Below, piece by piece: positions 1-6,985 of a stretch of DNA of 14,054 nt. This stretch comes from CAYWMP01 sp964459445 (GTDB taxonomy: Bacteria; Desulfobacterota; DSM-4660; Desulfatiglandales; HGW-15). The notes under the pieces are model-generated. The model had not been told where the DNA came from and searched no databases. It worked only from the letters and a program-made list of their open reading frames with translations. The DNA is taken from positions 1 to 14,054 of the forward strand of contig CAYWMP010000157.1 of the NCBI GenBank assembly GCA_964459445.1, read 5' to 3'. The translations under genes and the position numbers were made by a program. How positions within the stretch are numbered: the first letter of the stretch is position 1; every line of letters starts with the position of its first letter.

Positions 1-71
1 GACGACGAGACTCGAACTCGCGACCTCCGGCGTGACAGGCCGGCGTTCTAACCAATCTGAACTACGCCCCC
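1..71 (-). tRNA. tRNA-Asp (anticodon GUC), 3' end cut by window edge
   Basis: On the minus strand the sequence folds as a cloverleaf: acceptor 5' strand GGGGGCG (65-71), D-stem GTTC/GAAC, anticodon stem CCGGC/GCCGG around loop CTGTCAC, and T-arm GCGAG-TTCGAGT-CTCGT. The anticodon GTC lies at 34-36 and specifies aspartate. Only the first four bases of the 3' acceptor strand are inside the window, so the discriminator base and any encoded CCA cannot be seen. It starts one base after the end of the tRNA-Val gene, so the two are surely co-transcribed and separated by RNA processing. Confidence 0.95.
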
Positions 72-72
72 G

Positions 73-144
73 TGGGCGGAACAGGATTTGAACCTGCGAC
101 CCTCGGCTTGTAAGGCCGACGCTCTCCCACTGAGCTATCCGCCC
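73..144 (-). tRNA. tRNA-Val (anticodon UAC)
   Basis: This is a complete cloverleaf on the minus strand: acceptor GGGCGGA/TCCGCCC, D-arm GCTC...GAGC, anticodon stem TCGGC/GCCGA around loop CTTACAA, and T-arm GCAGG-TTCAAAT-CCTGT. The anticodon TAC (110-112) reads valine codons. The discriminator is A (position 73). The following bases on the minus strand are CGG, not CCA, so the CCA tail must be added after transcription. The gene is the first of a two-tRNA unit downstream of lon and has its own promoter (157-184). Confidence 0.97.
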
Positions 145-156
145 AAGGAAAAGCTT

Positions 157-184
157 ATTATCTACAGGCCCAGGTTGTTGTCAA
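157..184 (-). promoter_or_regulatory. sigma70-like promoter of the tRNA-Val/tRNA-Asp unit
   Basis: On the minus strand a perfect -35 TTGACA (179-184) is followed after 16 nt by GATAAT (157-162), a 5/6 match to the -10 consensus. The predicted start near 149-151 is only a few bases before the mature 5' end of tRNA-Val at 144. This suggests that the tRNAs are expressed independently of the upstream protease genes. Confidence 0.7.
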
Positions 185-190
185 GCTAAT

Positions 191-224
191 TTGCCCCATG
201 GCTCAGAGGAAACTCATGGGGCAA
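191..224 (-). terminator. Hairpin after lon, possible terminator or 3' mRNA stabiliser
   Basis: A perfect 10-bp inverted repeat, TTGCCCCATG (191-200) and CATGGGGCAA (215-224), has a 14-nt loop. It begins 27 nt after the lon stop codon and lies before the tRNA promoter. No U-tract follows on the minus strand (the next bases are ATTAGC) and none on the plus strand. It is therefore not a textbook intrinsic terminator. It may instead be a processing or stability hairpin, or a Rho-associated end. Confidence 0.5.
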
Positions 225-251
225 AATGTTAAATACTTTCCTAACTCTGCA

Positions 252-2657
252 TTAATGTGCGGTGACTTCCGGCTTGGAAGGCGCGCCCTCTTCAGCCGCA
301 TCAAGATCGAGGCAGTAGGGCTCGGATTCCGCTTCAGGGGAGAAAAGCTCTTCCCCTTCCTTCAATATGAGCGCCTCTTTCAACACCTCATCCAAATGTC
401 CGACCAGAACCAACTCCACTTTCTTAAGTATCCGTTTGGGTATTTCTTCGATGTCTTTTTTGTTATCAAGGGGAATCAGGACTTTTTTAACGTCTCCCCT
501 GTGAGCTGCCAGGATCTTTTCCTTTAGCCCGCCGATGGGGAGCACGCGTCCCCTCAGGGTAATTTCACCGGTCATGGCCACATCCCGATTCACGGGCCTT
601 CTTGTGAGGGTCGATACAATGGATGTCGCCAGGGCAATGCCGGCCGAAGGCCCGTCCTTGGGCGTGGCGCCTTCCGGCACATGAATATGAATATCGATCT
701 TCTCATAGAAATTGTCCGGGAGTTGTAACTTCCTTGCCCTTGATCTCACGTAACTAAGGGCTGCCTGGGCTGATTCCTGCATGACCTCGCCAAGCTTGCC
801 GGTCAGTACAAGGCTGCCCTTGCCCGGCATAATGGTCGCCTCGGTCTGTAGGAGTTCGCCTCCCACCTCGGTCCATGCGAGCCCTGTCGTCACACCGACC
901 TGATCTTCCTCCTCGGTGCGGCCGTATCTGAATTTGGTCACACCCAGGTATTTGTGTATGGCGTTGGCCGTTACCCTGATCTTCGCGTCCCTACCCTGCC
1001 TGACGACTTCCTTGGCAACCTTGCGGCAGATGGAAGAAATTTCTCGTTCCAGATTTCGAACACCCGCTTCCCTAGTGTAGTGCCTGATCACCGACAGAAT
1101 CGATTTGTCTGAAAAGCTTATATTTTCAGGCTTCAGACCGTTTAACTCAATCTGCTTCTTTATCAGGAACTGCTTTGCAATTTTCAGTTTTTCCAGTTCG
1201 GTATAGCCCGGAAGTCGGATGATCTCCATCCTGTCCTGCAAGGGCAGGGGAATGCTATAAAGGGTGTTTGCCGTGGTGATAAAGAGTATCTCTGAGAGAT
1301 TGTAGTCAATATCCAGGTAGTGATCATTGAATGCAAAGTTCTGTTCCGGGTCCAGGACCTCGAGAAGCGCGGCGGAAGGATCACCGCGAAAATCCGTGCT
1401 CATCTTGTCCACTTCATCGAGACAGAATACGGGGTTGTTCGATTTTGCCTTCTTGAGGTACTGGATGATCTTGCCGGGGAGTGCGCCGATATAGGTCCTT
1501 CTATGGCCGCGAATCTCGGCCTCATCCCTCACCCCGCCCAGGGAGAGTCGAACAAAATTCCGTCCCGTGGCCCGGGCTACGGACCTTGCCAGGGATGTTT
1601 TTCCAACACCCGGGGGTCCGACCAGACAAAGGATAGGGCCCCTGATCTTTTTGGTCAGGGTTTGGACGGCCAGGTACTCCAGAATCCTGTCCTTCGGCTT
1701 CCTGAGACCATAGTGATCCTCTTCCAGAATCGTCTCCGCTTCATCTATGTTCATCTTGTCCTTTGTCTTGTCAAACCAGGGCAGGGCAAGAATCCAGTCG
1801 ATATAGTTTCTGACAACGGTTGCTTCAGCGGACATGGGGGACATCATTTTCAGTTTCTTGAATTCTTGCCAGATCTTGGCGTGGGCCTCCTTGGACAGGC
1901 GTTTCCTTTTGATCTTTTTCTCAAGCTCATCCATTTCGGCCTTGGAATCATCCTTGGAACCCATCTCCTTCTGGATCGCCCGCATCTGCTCATTCAGATA
2001 ATAGTCCTTTTGGGTCTTTTCCATCTGCTTCTTGACCCTTTTTTTCAGGCGAGTCTCCAGTCTGAGGATGTCGATCTCGTTTCGGAGTTTTTCGAAAAGC
2101 TTTTCCATCCGCTTGTTGAGGTCTTGAAGCTCCAATAATTCCTGTTTTTCACTGACCTTCAACGTGAGGTGGGCCGCAATGGTATCCGAAAGGCGTGATG
2201 GGTCTTCTATAGAGGAGACCGTTTGGACGAGGTCTTTGCCAATCTTTTCGTTGAGTTTTCCGTATTCCGAGAAACTCTCGTTTACAGCCCTTATAAGGGC
2301 CGTTGTTTCAATGGATGTCTGAAACTCATGGGGATATTTCCCGACCTCCACCATGAAGAAATCCGGATGGTCCAGGTAGGTCTCGATCCTTGCCCGCCTC
2401 TTTCCCTCGATGAGGGCCTTGACGGTTCCGTCCGGCAGCCGCAAAAGCTGTAGAACGGTGCCCAGGGTTCCTACGAGAAAGATATCCTTTTTAGTGGGGC
2501 TATCGATCTTGGCATCTTTCTGGGCAGACAGAAAGACCTCTTTCTCGTGGGACATGGCATATTCAAGGGCCTTAATCGAATTATCCCTCCCCACAAAAAG
2601 GGGAACAACCATACTGGGAAAGACAACCACATCTCGAAGGGGTATGAGAGGATACAT
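252..2657 (-). CDS. lon: Lon ATP-dependent serine protease (endopeptidase La)
   Basis: Lon unfolds and degrades damaged and selected regulatory proteins in the cytoplasm as an ATP-driven homohexamer. With the start chosen here it has 801 residues, close to the usual bacterial length of about 780-820. The N-terminal LON domain begins PLIPLRDVVVFP. A long charged coiled-coil stretch follows (about 175-265). The AAA+ module has Walker A GPPGVGKT (347-354) and Walker B CLDEVDK (Asp414, Glu415). The C-terminal protease domain carries the catalytic Ser671 in PKDGPSAG and Lys714 in GGLKEK, 43 residues apart as in E. coli Lon. An in-frame ATG lies 54 nt upstream at 2711. The 2657 ATG is preferred because AAGGAGG (2666-2672) lies 8 nt before it and the family's conserved N-terminus starts there. 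The last ~25 residues are an acidic tail, variable in the family. It is the last protein gene of the tig-clpP-clpX-lon cluster. Confidence 0.97.
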   Translation of the reverse strand: MYPLIPLRDVVVFPSMVVPLFVGRDNSIKALEYAMSHEKEVFLSAQKDAKIDSPTKKDIFLVGTLGTVLQLLRLPDGTVKALIEGKRRARIETYLDHPDFFMVEVGKYPHEFQTSIETTALIRAVNESFSEYGKLNEKIGKDLVQTVSSIEDPSRLSDTIAAHLTLKVSEKQELLELQDLNKRMEKLFEKLRNEIDILRLETRLKKRVKKQMEKTQKDYYLNEQMRAIQKEMGSKDDSKAEMDELEKKIKRKRLSKEAHAKIWQEFKKLKMMSPMSAEATVVRNYIDWILALPWFDKTKDKMNIDEAETILEEDHYGLRKPKDRILEYLAVQTLTKKIRGPILCLVGPPGVGKTSLARSVARATGRNFVRLSLGGVRDEAEIRGHRRTYIGALPGKIIQYLKKAKSNNPVFCLDEVDKMSTDFRGDPSAALLEVLDPEQNFAFNDHYLDIDYNLSEILFITTANTLYSIPLPLQDRMEIIRLPGYTELEKLKIAKQFLIKKQIELNGLKPENISFSDKSILSVIRHYTREAGVRNLEREISSICRKVAKEVVRQGRDAKIRVTANAIHKYLGVTKFRYGRTEEEDQVGVTTGLAWTEVGGELLQTEATIMPGKGSLVLTGKLGEVMQESAQAALSYVRSRARKLQLPDNFYEKIDIHIHVPEGATPKDGPSAGIALATSIVSTLTRRPVNRDVAMTGEITLRGRVLPIGGLKEKILAAHRGDVKKVLIPLDNKKDIEEIPKRILKKVELVLVGHLDEVLKEALILKEGEELFSPEAESEPYCLDLDAAEEGAPSKPEVTAH

Positions 2658-2665
2658 GGTCCTTT

Positions 2666-2672
2666 CCTCCTT
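2666..2672 (-). promoter_or_regulatory. Shine-Dalgarno sequence that sets the lon start
   Basis: AAGGAGG on the minus strand ends 8 nt before the ATG at 2657. It lies inside the reading frame of the longer alternative start at 2711, which itself has no convincing ribosome binding site. It therefore favours the shorter, 801-residue Lon. Confidence 0.8.
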
Positions 2673-2714
2673 GGGAAATTCAGTTGGATTTTTTTTGTTT
2701 ATATTAAACATGTT

Positions 2715-3965
2715 TTATGCGTACTCCGCCTTGTTTTCATAGAGTAACAGGGGGCTTTCTCCCCTTGCTATGACCTCTTCTCCAATCACACACTCGCGAA
2801 CGCCGGGCATGCAGGGGATGTCATACATGATATCCAGCATGACCGATTCCAGTATGGCCCTGAGACCGCGCGCGCCCGATTTGCGCTCTATGGCATCCTT
2901 TGCCACTGAAAGGAGGGCCTCTTCCGTAAACCTGAGTTTGACTTCCTCGAGTTCGAAGAGCTTGTTATATTGCTTGACAAGGGCATTCTTCGGTTCGGTC
3001 AGAATCCTGACCAGGGCCTCAAGACTCAGATGGTTGAGCGTTGAAACGACGGGGATCCGGCCGATAAATTCAGGTATGAGTCCAAACTTTATCAGATCTT
3101 CTGGTTGGACTCGCGCCGTGACCAGGTCCACATCATTTTCCTTCCCTTCATGGATATCGGCCTCAAACCCCATAGACTTGCTGCCGATCCTGCTTCTGAT
3201 GATCTTCTCCAGCCCGTTGAAGGTCCCGCCGCAAATAAAGAGGATGTCATTGGTATCCACTTTGACAAAGTCCTGCTGGGGGTGTTTCCGACCGCCCTTC
3301 GGGGGAATGCTTGCCAGGGTCCCTTCGATGATCTTTAACAGGGCCTGTTGCACCCCTTCCCCGGATACGTCCCGGGTTATGGAAGGACTGTCCGATTTGC
3401 GGGCTATTTTGTCGATCTCGTCGATATAGACGATGCCTTTGCTGGCAGATTCCACATCGTAATCCGCCATTTGAACGAGATTGAGGATGATGTTCTCTAC
3501 ATCCTCTCCTACGTACCCGGCCTCGGTGAGTGTGGTGGCATCGGCAATGGTAAAGGGGACATTCAAAATCTTGGCCAGTGTTTGGGCCAACAGGGTCTTG
3601 CCGGAGCCTGTGGGTCCGATGAGCAGGATGTTGCTCTTTTGGATCTCGACTCCTTCCATGTCGATCTGAGTGTTGATCCGTTTGTAATGGTTATGGACGG
3701 CCACGGAGAGTATCTTTTTGGGCCTCTCTTGCTCTATAACGTACTGATCGAGAATCTCTTTGATCTCAAAGGGCTTGGGGAGTTTGCCGTCGCCCTCGTC
3801 TTCATCTTCCTGGCCGTATTCCTCGGCGATGATCTCATTGCAAAGCTGGATGCATTCATCACAAATGTAAACAGAGGGCCCGGCAATGAGCTTCTTGACT
3901 TCATCCTGGCTTTTTCCACAAAAGGAGCACAGAAGATCGTCGTTGGAATCGTCTTTTCTTTGCAT
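2715..3965 (-). CDS. clpX: ClpX, ATP-dependent unfoldase subunit of the ClpXP protease
   Basis: ClpX is a hexameric AAA+ ring that recognises tagged substrates (for example ssrA-tagged ones), unfolds them and threads them into ClpP. The 416-residue length fits the family (E. coli 424). The N-terminal zinc-binding domain has Cys13, Cys16, Cys35 and Cys38. Walker A is GPTGSGKT (117-124), the pore loop is GYVG (150-153), and Walker B is YIDEID (Asp182, Glu183). The RKH loop (GGRKHPQQ), the arginine-finger region PEFIGRIPV and the sensor-2 motif GARGLR are all present. The ClpP-docking loop reads MGF where E. coli has IGF, a conservative change. A short acidic linker (about 48-60) joins the zinc domain to the AAA+ core. 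The ATG is 6 nt after the clpP stop and has AAGGAG (3975-3980) inside the end of clpP, so the two are translationally close and give a matched supply of both subunits. Confidence 0.98.
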   Translation of the reverse strand: MQRKDDSNDDLLCSFCGKSQDEVKKLIAGPSVYICDECIQLCNEIIAEEYGQEDEDEGDGKLPKPFEIKEILDQYVIEQERPKKILSVAVHNHYKRINTQIDMEGVEIQKSNILLIGPTGSGKTLLAQTLAKILNVPFTIADATTLTEAGYVGEDVENIILNLVQMADYDVESASKGIVYIDEIDKIARKSDSPSITRDVSGEGVQQALLKIIEGTLASIPPKGGRKHPQQDFVKVDTNDILFICGGTFNGLEKIIRSRIGSKSMGFEADIHEGKENDVDLVTARVQPEDLIKFGLIPEFIGRIPVVSTLNHLSLEALVRILTEPKNALVKQYNKLFELEEVKLRFTEEALLSVAKDAIERKSGARGLRAILESVMLDIMYDIPCMPGVRECVIGEEVIARGESPLLLYENKAEYA

Positions 3966-3971
3966 AGGACC

Positions 3972-4580
3972 TTACTCCTTTTCCTCTGATTCTATTTCCA
4001 TGATGCGCTCTGTGATGATTTTGTCGATAAGACCGTATTCCAAGGCCTCCTCGCCATTCATAAAATAATCCCTTTCCGTATCCTGCGCAATCCTATCAAC
4101 CGGCTGGCCGGTATGCTTTGATATGATACGGTGAATGAGTTCTTTTATCTTCAAAATCTCTTTGGCCTGAATGCCGATGTCCGTTGCCTGGCCCTGGACA
4201 CCACCCAGGGGTTGATGAATCATGATCCTGGAGTGTGGCAGGGCATATCGTTTTCCCTTTGCACCGGCAGCCATCAACATTGCGGCCATACTGGAGGCCT
4301 GGCCCATGCAGATGGTGGTCACATCCGGTTTGATATATTGGATGGTATCATAAATGGCTAGCCCCGCGGTTACGGATCCGCCGGGTGAGTTGATATAGAG
4401 GTTGATGTCCTTGCCCGGATCCTCTGATTCCAGAAACAACATTTGGGCGATGATGATGTTTGCCATATCGTCATGGACGGTTTCACCGAGAAAAACGATG
4501 CGATCTTTCAGAAGCCGTGAGTAAATATCATAGGCCCGCTCTCCACGACTTGATTGCTCTACGACGATGGGTATCAACAT
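3972..4580 (-). CDS. clpP: ClpP, proteolytic subunit of ATP-dependent Clp proteases
   Basis: ClpP is the self-compartmentalised serine peptidase, a double heptameric ring, that works with ClpX encoded just downstream. The protein has 202 residues. The catalytic triad is visible as Ser97 (GQASSMAA), His122 (MIHQP) and Asp171 (TERDYFM), spaced as in E. coli. The oxyanion strand motif NSPGGSV is at 64-70. The N-terminus MLIPIVVEQSSRGERAYDIYSRLL is the usual one, with a short processed leader before the axial-pore residues. The ribosome binding site is modest: AAGAGAG ends 8 nt before the ATG. The gene lies 122 nt after tig, and that gap holds a hairpin. Nothing looks truncated or degraded. Confidence 0.98.
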   Translation of the reverse strand: MLIPIVVEQSSRGERAYDIYSRLLKDRIVFLGETVHDDMANIIIAQMLFLESEDPGKDINLYINSPGGSVTAGLAIYDTIQYIKPDVTTICMGQASSMAAMLMAAGAKGKRYALPHSRIMIHQPLGGVQGQATDIGIQAKEILKIKELIHRIISKHTGQPVDRIAQDTERDYFMNGEEALEYGLIDKIITERIMEIESEEKE

Positions 4581-4642
4581 TTTCTTAGCTCTCTTACTTT
4601 ATAACCTAATTGATTCTACCGGAATCTACCGCTCTAAAAGTT

Positions 4643-4666
4643 TTTCCCGCGTAAAAAAGCGGGAAA
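4643..4666 (-). other. Hairpin in the tig-clpP intergenic region
   Basis: A perfect 8-bp inverted repeat, TTTCCCGC (4643-4650) and GCGGGAAA (4659-4666), encloses an 8-nt A-rich loop (U-rich in the minus-strand RNA). It lies about 37 nt after the tig stop and 60 nt before clpP. On the minus strand it is followed by AACTTTTAG, so a U-run is present but short and offset. It could be a weak terminator, attenuator or cleavage site that sets tig and clpPX levels apart. The rest of the 122-nt gap contains a tandem pair of near-identical 9-mers (GATTCTACC 4612-4620, GAATCTACC 4622-4630) and no convincing promoter. Confidence 0.55.
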
Positions 4667-4702
4667 TTTTTAGTGTCTTTTTATGTGTTTTTCGGCGTCA
4701 AA

Positions 4703-6019
4703 TCACTCTTTTTCTTGGGCTATTTTATCCGCCTCAAGCTCGTTAATAGTAGCACCATTCACTAAATAATTCAACGTCTTTTCCTCAAGCAGGGACTGTC
4801 TGTATGTGTCAATAAGGCGGTTGGCTTCATAGTACTGGCGCAGGACTTGAACTTCCTGCCCCGTCCTCTCCGACATCTCCCTGAAGCTCTCGGCCAATTC
4901 CGACTCACCGACAGAGAGATCATTCTGTTTTGCGACCTCTCCCAGTATCAGCATATCCTTGACTCTGCTCTCCGCTGCCGGTCTGAATTCCGTTTTTAAA
5001 CGCTCTTCGTGAAACCCGGCTTTTTCCATGTCAGCCCCGGCCCTTACCAGATTCTGTTTGAGGTTTTCGATGCCGAAACGGATTTCCGATTCGACAAGGC
5101 TTTCAGGTAATTCGAAATCCACACCTTCCGCTATTTGCTTGATCAGTCGTTTCTTTACCTCGGCGTCTATCCGCTTTTCTTCTCGCTTGGTCATTTCCTC
5201 TTGGAGTTTTTCCCTCAATGCGGCGAGGTCTTCGAAATCGGCACCCAGGGTCTTTGCAAAATCATCATTGAGTTCCGGCAATTCCATGACCTTAATCTCT
5301 TGGACTCTCACCTTAAAGGCCACTTCCTTACCCGCAACCTTCACGTTCTGATGGTCATCCTCGAAGCGGACCGTTATGTCAATCTCATCATCTTTTTTCC
5401 GTCCAATGAGGGCCTTCTCAAAATCGGGATGGAAGTCATTGCTCCCGATTTTCAGTAAAAAGTTCTCGGATTTGACCCCCTCGAGGGGTTGATTCCCTTC
5501 AAATCCCTCATAGGCGAGGACGGCGTAATCATCCTTTTGCGTGCCTCTATCCTCTTCAAGGGCTTTCAACTGACCATTGGCCCACCGGATCTCTTCCAGC
5601 TGCTTTTCCACTTTCTCATCGGAAACGAAAAATATCTCTTTTTCCACTTGAAGGCCCATGTAATCCTTCAGATCAAATTCCGGTTTAACCTCCATGATGG
5701 CGGAGTACTTAAAGGTTTGTCCCTTTTTTATGATTTCATTTTCAACAACGGGCATCGTCAGCGGAAAGGTCTCGGTTTCCTCTACGGCCTTTGGCAGGGT
5801 TTCATTGACCAAATCCTTGGTCACTGAATCAACCACCTGTTGGCCGAAATGCCTTTCCATGATGTTTCTGGGGATCTTGCCGGGTCTGAAGCCCGGTACC
5901 TTCGCCCTTTTCCCCAGGGCATTATAGGCCTCATCTACCTTCTTATCGACCTCAATCGCCTCTATCTCAATCGTTAATTTCTTCTTAACGGGACTAATCG
6001 CCTCAACACTCGTCTTCAT
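4703..6019 (-). CDS. tig: Trigger factor, ribosome-associated chaperone and prolyl isomerase
   Basis: Trigger factor binds the ribosome at the peptide exit tunnel and shields nascent chains. With this start it has 438 residues (E. coli 432). The ribosome-docking signature GFRPGK is at residues 43-48 of the N-terminal tail domain. The FKBP-type PPIase domain is about 150-240 (YEGFEG...NFLLKIGS..FHPDFEKALIG...). The helical SurA-like C-terminal arms are about 250-420. An ATG four codons upstream (6031) is in frame. The 6019 start is preferred because MKTSVEAI aligns with the E. coli start MQVSVETT and GGGAG lies just upstream, although at a short spacing. The 6031 ATG has no ribosome binding site and almost touches a TATAAT. 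The gene heads the tig-clpP-clpX-lon cluster, coupling nascent-chain folding with protein degradation. Confidence 0.97.
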   Translation of the reverse strand: MKTSVEAISPVKKKLTIEIEAIEVDKKVDEAYNALGKRAKVPGFRPGKIPRNIMERHFGQQVVDSVTKDLVNETLPKAVEETETFPLTMPVVENEIIKKGQTFKYSAIMEVKPEFDLKDYMGLQVEKEIFFVSDEKVEKQLEEIRWANGQLKALEEDRGTQKDDYAVLAYEGFEGNQPLEGVKSENFLLKIGSNDFHPDFEKALIGRKKDDEIDITVRFEDDHQNVKVAGKEVAFKVRVQEIKVMELPELNDDFAKTLGADFEDLAALREKLQEEMTKREEKRIDAEVKKRLIKQIAEGVDFELPESLVESEIRFGIENLKQNLVRAGADMEKAGFHEERLKTEFRPAAESRVKDMLILGEVAKQNDLSVGESELAESFREMSERTGQEVQVLRQYYEANRLIDTYRQSLLEEKTLNYLVNGATINELEADKIAQEKE

Positions 6020-6033
6020 TGCCTCTCCCATGA

Positions 6034-6039
6034 ATTATA
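6034..6039 (-). promoter_or_regulatory. Possible -10 box of the tig promoter
   Basis: A perfect TATAAT lies on the minus strand immediately before the tig reading frame. No good -35 is seen at 16-18 nt upstream, so this would be an extended or activator-dependent promoter if real. It would start RNA near 6027, giving a very short leader before the ATG at 6019 and excluding the ATG at 6031. An alternative TTGACC is further upstream (complement of 6107-6112) without a convincing partner. Confidence 0.35.
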
Positions 6040-6402
6040 GAATCGTTTGTACCCGGTATTATGCCAGAATCCTCCCCGCCGAAATGATGCCCCCTATTGA
6101 AGGCCGGTCAATGAAATCGCTCTAAATTAATAATCATTTCACCCTTTTCAAGTACCGCCCCTAAAATCCTTTAGTCACTAGATTAACCTCAAAGTCGCCG
6201 TTATTGGGACAGTTCAATGAAGAAGATGGGGAAGGGGGCTGAAAAAGAGGCATGATATCACAAAAATTGCAGAATTCATGCCATATTCAAAAGAATCCTA
6301 TTGATCCCATCCTGTCCTTTGATTAACAACGCGTCTTCTGATTTGGCAGCGCTGGTTTGGAGCGGTAACAGTTGCAATTTAATGGTTGGATTCTGAAAAT
6401 AC
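6040..6402. other. Non-coding stretch upstream of tig, nothing definite
   Basis: No reading frame with a ribosome binding site or plausible protein is seen on either strand. The part nearest tig should hold that operon's promoter. The only clear structure is the dyad at 6249-6282. The base composition is more AT-rich and irregular than in the flanking genes, as expected of intergenic DNA. Confidence 0.6.
6249..6282. repeat. Short inverted repeat GGCATGA / TCATGCC
   Basis: Two perfect 7-bp arms, 6249-6255 and 6276-6282, are separated by 20 nt of AT-rich sequence. It could be a spaced operator or a weak hairpin. It lies about 230 bp upstream of tig, further than most simple operators. Function is unknown and chance is possible. 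Confidence 0.4.
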
Positions 6403-6423
6403 AATTTTGACGGCTTTGTAAAA
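6382..6423 (+). repeat. Left copy of a direct repeat flanking the palindrome
   Basis: ATGGTTGGATT (6382-6392) and, 12 nt later, TTTTGACGGCTTTGTAAAA (6405-6423) recur in the same order and orientation at 6574-6605. This copy has about ten extra bases between the two blocks. Its second block is also the outer arm of the palindromic element. Confidence 0.55.
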
Positions 6424-6556
6424 GGTCCATCTGCGGAGTTGCACTTCATCTTTCGTCATTGCGACGTACTTTAGGTACGCCTCATTCCAAAAGATTCGCG
6501 CGCCTTGCATTTGGAGCTTTTTCCTGTGCCGTTAATTTTACGAGATCATCAAATTT
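6403..6556. repeat. Long imperfect palindrome, probable dispersed intergenic repeat
   Basis: The outer arms 6403-6423 (AATTTTGACGGCTTTGTAAAA-like) and 6537-6556 are imperfect reverse complements, about 15 of 20 positions matching with one gap. The next layer, around 6424-6444 (GGTCCATCTGCGG...) and 6500-6520, also pairs in part (TCCA-TGC blocks). The centre has a perfect 5-bp stem CGTAC (6465-6469) and GTACG (6475-6479) with loop TTTAG. This nested layout is that of a REP- or MITE-like unit that would fold into one long hairpin in RNA or single-stranded DNA. From memory it resembles high-copy intergenic palindromes in Desulfobacterota genomes, but no other copy is in this window to prove it. 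It holds no coding sequence. Confidence 0.6.
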
Positions 6557-6573
6557 GGAATGAGAAGTATCTT

Positions 6574-6605
6574 ATGGTTGGATTTTTTGACGGGTTTGAC
6601 AAAAA
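6574..6605 (+). repeat. Right copy of a direct repeat flanking the palindrome
   Basis: ATGGTTGGATT (6574-6584) runs into TTTTGACGGGTTTGACAAAA, matching the left copy apart from a deletion of about ten bases and a few substitutions. It ends just beyond the stop codon of the 99-codon gene. It may mark a nested or partial second repeat unit, or a duplication made when the element arose. Confidence 0.5.
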
Positions 6606-6609
6606 CATG

Positions 6610-6909
6610 TCATTCTTTTGTCCTTTTCTTGACCAGTTCTATGAAATCCTCCAAGTCCTTCTGAGAGCCGAAGGCGTCATTGTATAGCTGTTCACTCCAG
6701 TGGGTGAGGCCTTTTTTGAAGATTTCATGGATGATTTGATCGGTCGCTTCCGCCCCCCTTTCCTTTAATACCTGAAGGAGCAGCTGGTCCGGCACCCGAA
6801 TGGGATATAGGGCCGTAGAAGCCTCATCATCCCCTTTAAGGAATTCCTGGATACTTTTCAGGATCCTCAGATTAACGTATTTGTCTTTGTATTCCTTTTC
6901 ATCCATCAT
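6610..6909 (-). CDS. Small conserved-looking protein, possible ribbon-helix-helix fold
   Basis: This is a 99-residue, charged, soluble protein that I do not recognise by name. Codon use and third-base composition resemble the neighbouring genes. A near-consensus promoter (6933-6961) points straight at it, supporting a real gene. The stretch at about 33-68 (ALYPIRVPDQLLLQVL..., then ATDQIIHEIFKKGL) reads as a short strand with an R-V-P motif followed by two helices, the usual order of an Arc/MetJ-type ribbon-helix-helix DNA-binding domain. That assignment is inference from pattern only. The C-terminal part is a helix rich in acidic and basic residues. The ribosome binding site is weak (AAGAGAA about 12 nt before the ATG). 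A second ATG follows immediately, and stop codons just upstream in frame rule out a longer form. It is divergent from the zinc-ribbon/ABC operon and could regulate it or itself. Confidence 0.65.
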   Translation of the reverse strand: MMDEKEYKDKYVNLRILKSIQEFLKGDDEASTALYPIRVPDQLLLQVLKERGAEATDQIIHEIFKKGLTHWSEQLYNDAFGSQKDLEDFIELVKKRTKE

Positions 6910-6932
6910 ATTGCGAAGTTCTCTTTTTTTTC

Positions 6933-6961
6933 ATCATAGCCATGGCATCCCAGCAAGTCAA
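6933..6961 (-). promoter_or_regulatory. sigma70-like promoter of the 99-codon gene
   Basis: On the minus strand TTGACT (6956-6961) is followed after 17 nt by TATGAT (6933-6938), 5/6 matches at both boxes. The predicted start is near 6926, leaving a leader of about 17 nt before the ATG at 6909. Confidence 0.65.
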
Positions 6962-6985
6962 TTTCAAATGATTCTTTGCATATGT

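Noticed and set aside
1320..2138. Open frame of 272 codons on the plus strand, opposite lon
   Set aside because: It is antisense to the AAA+ and coiled-coil parts of lon. No known motif or ribosome binding site is seen, and the composition is that of a reverse-complement shadow.
252..6019. Quality-control cluster as an accessory or novel system
   Set aside because: tig-clpP-clpX-lon is a standard bacterial arrangement, all active-site residues are intact, and nothing suggests an altered function.
6403..6556. CRISPR repeat or attachment site
   Set aside because: There is no regular repeat-spacer series, and no integrase gene lies nearby. The tRNA genes are far away. The structure is one palindrome with flanking direct repeats.
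6505..6687. 60-codon plus-strand frame across the palindromic repeat
   Set aside because: It spans repeat arms and then runs antisense to the 99-codon gene. There is no ribosome binding site and no plausible protein.
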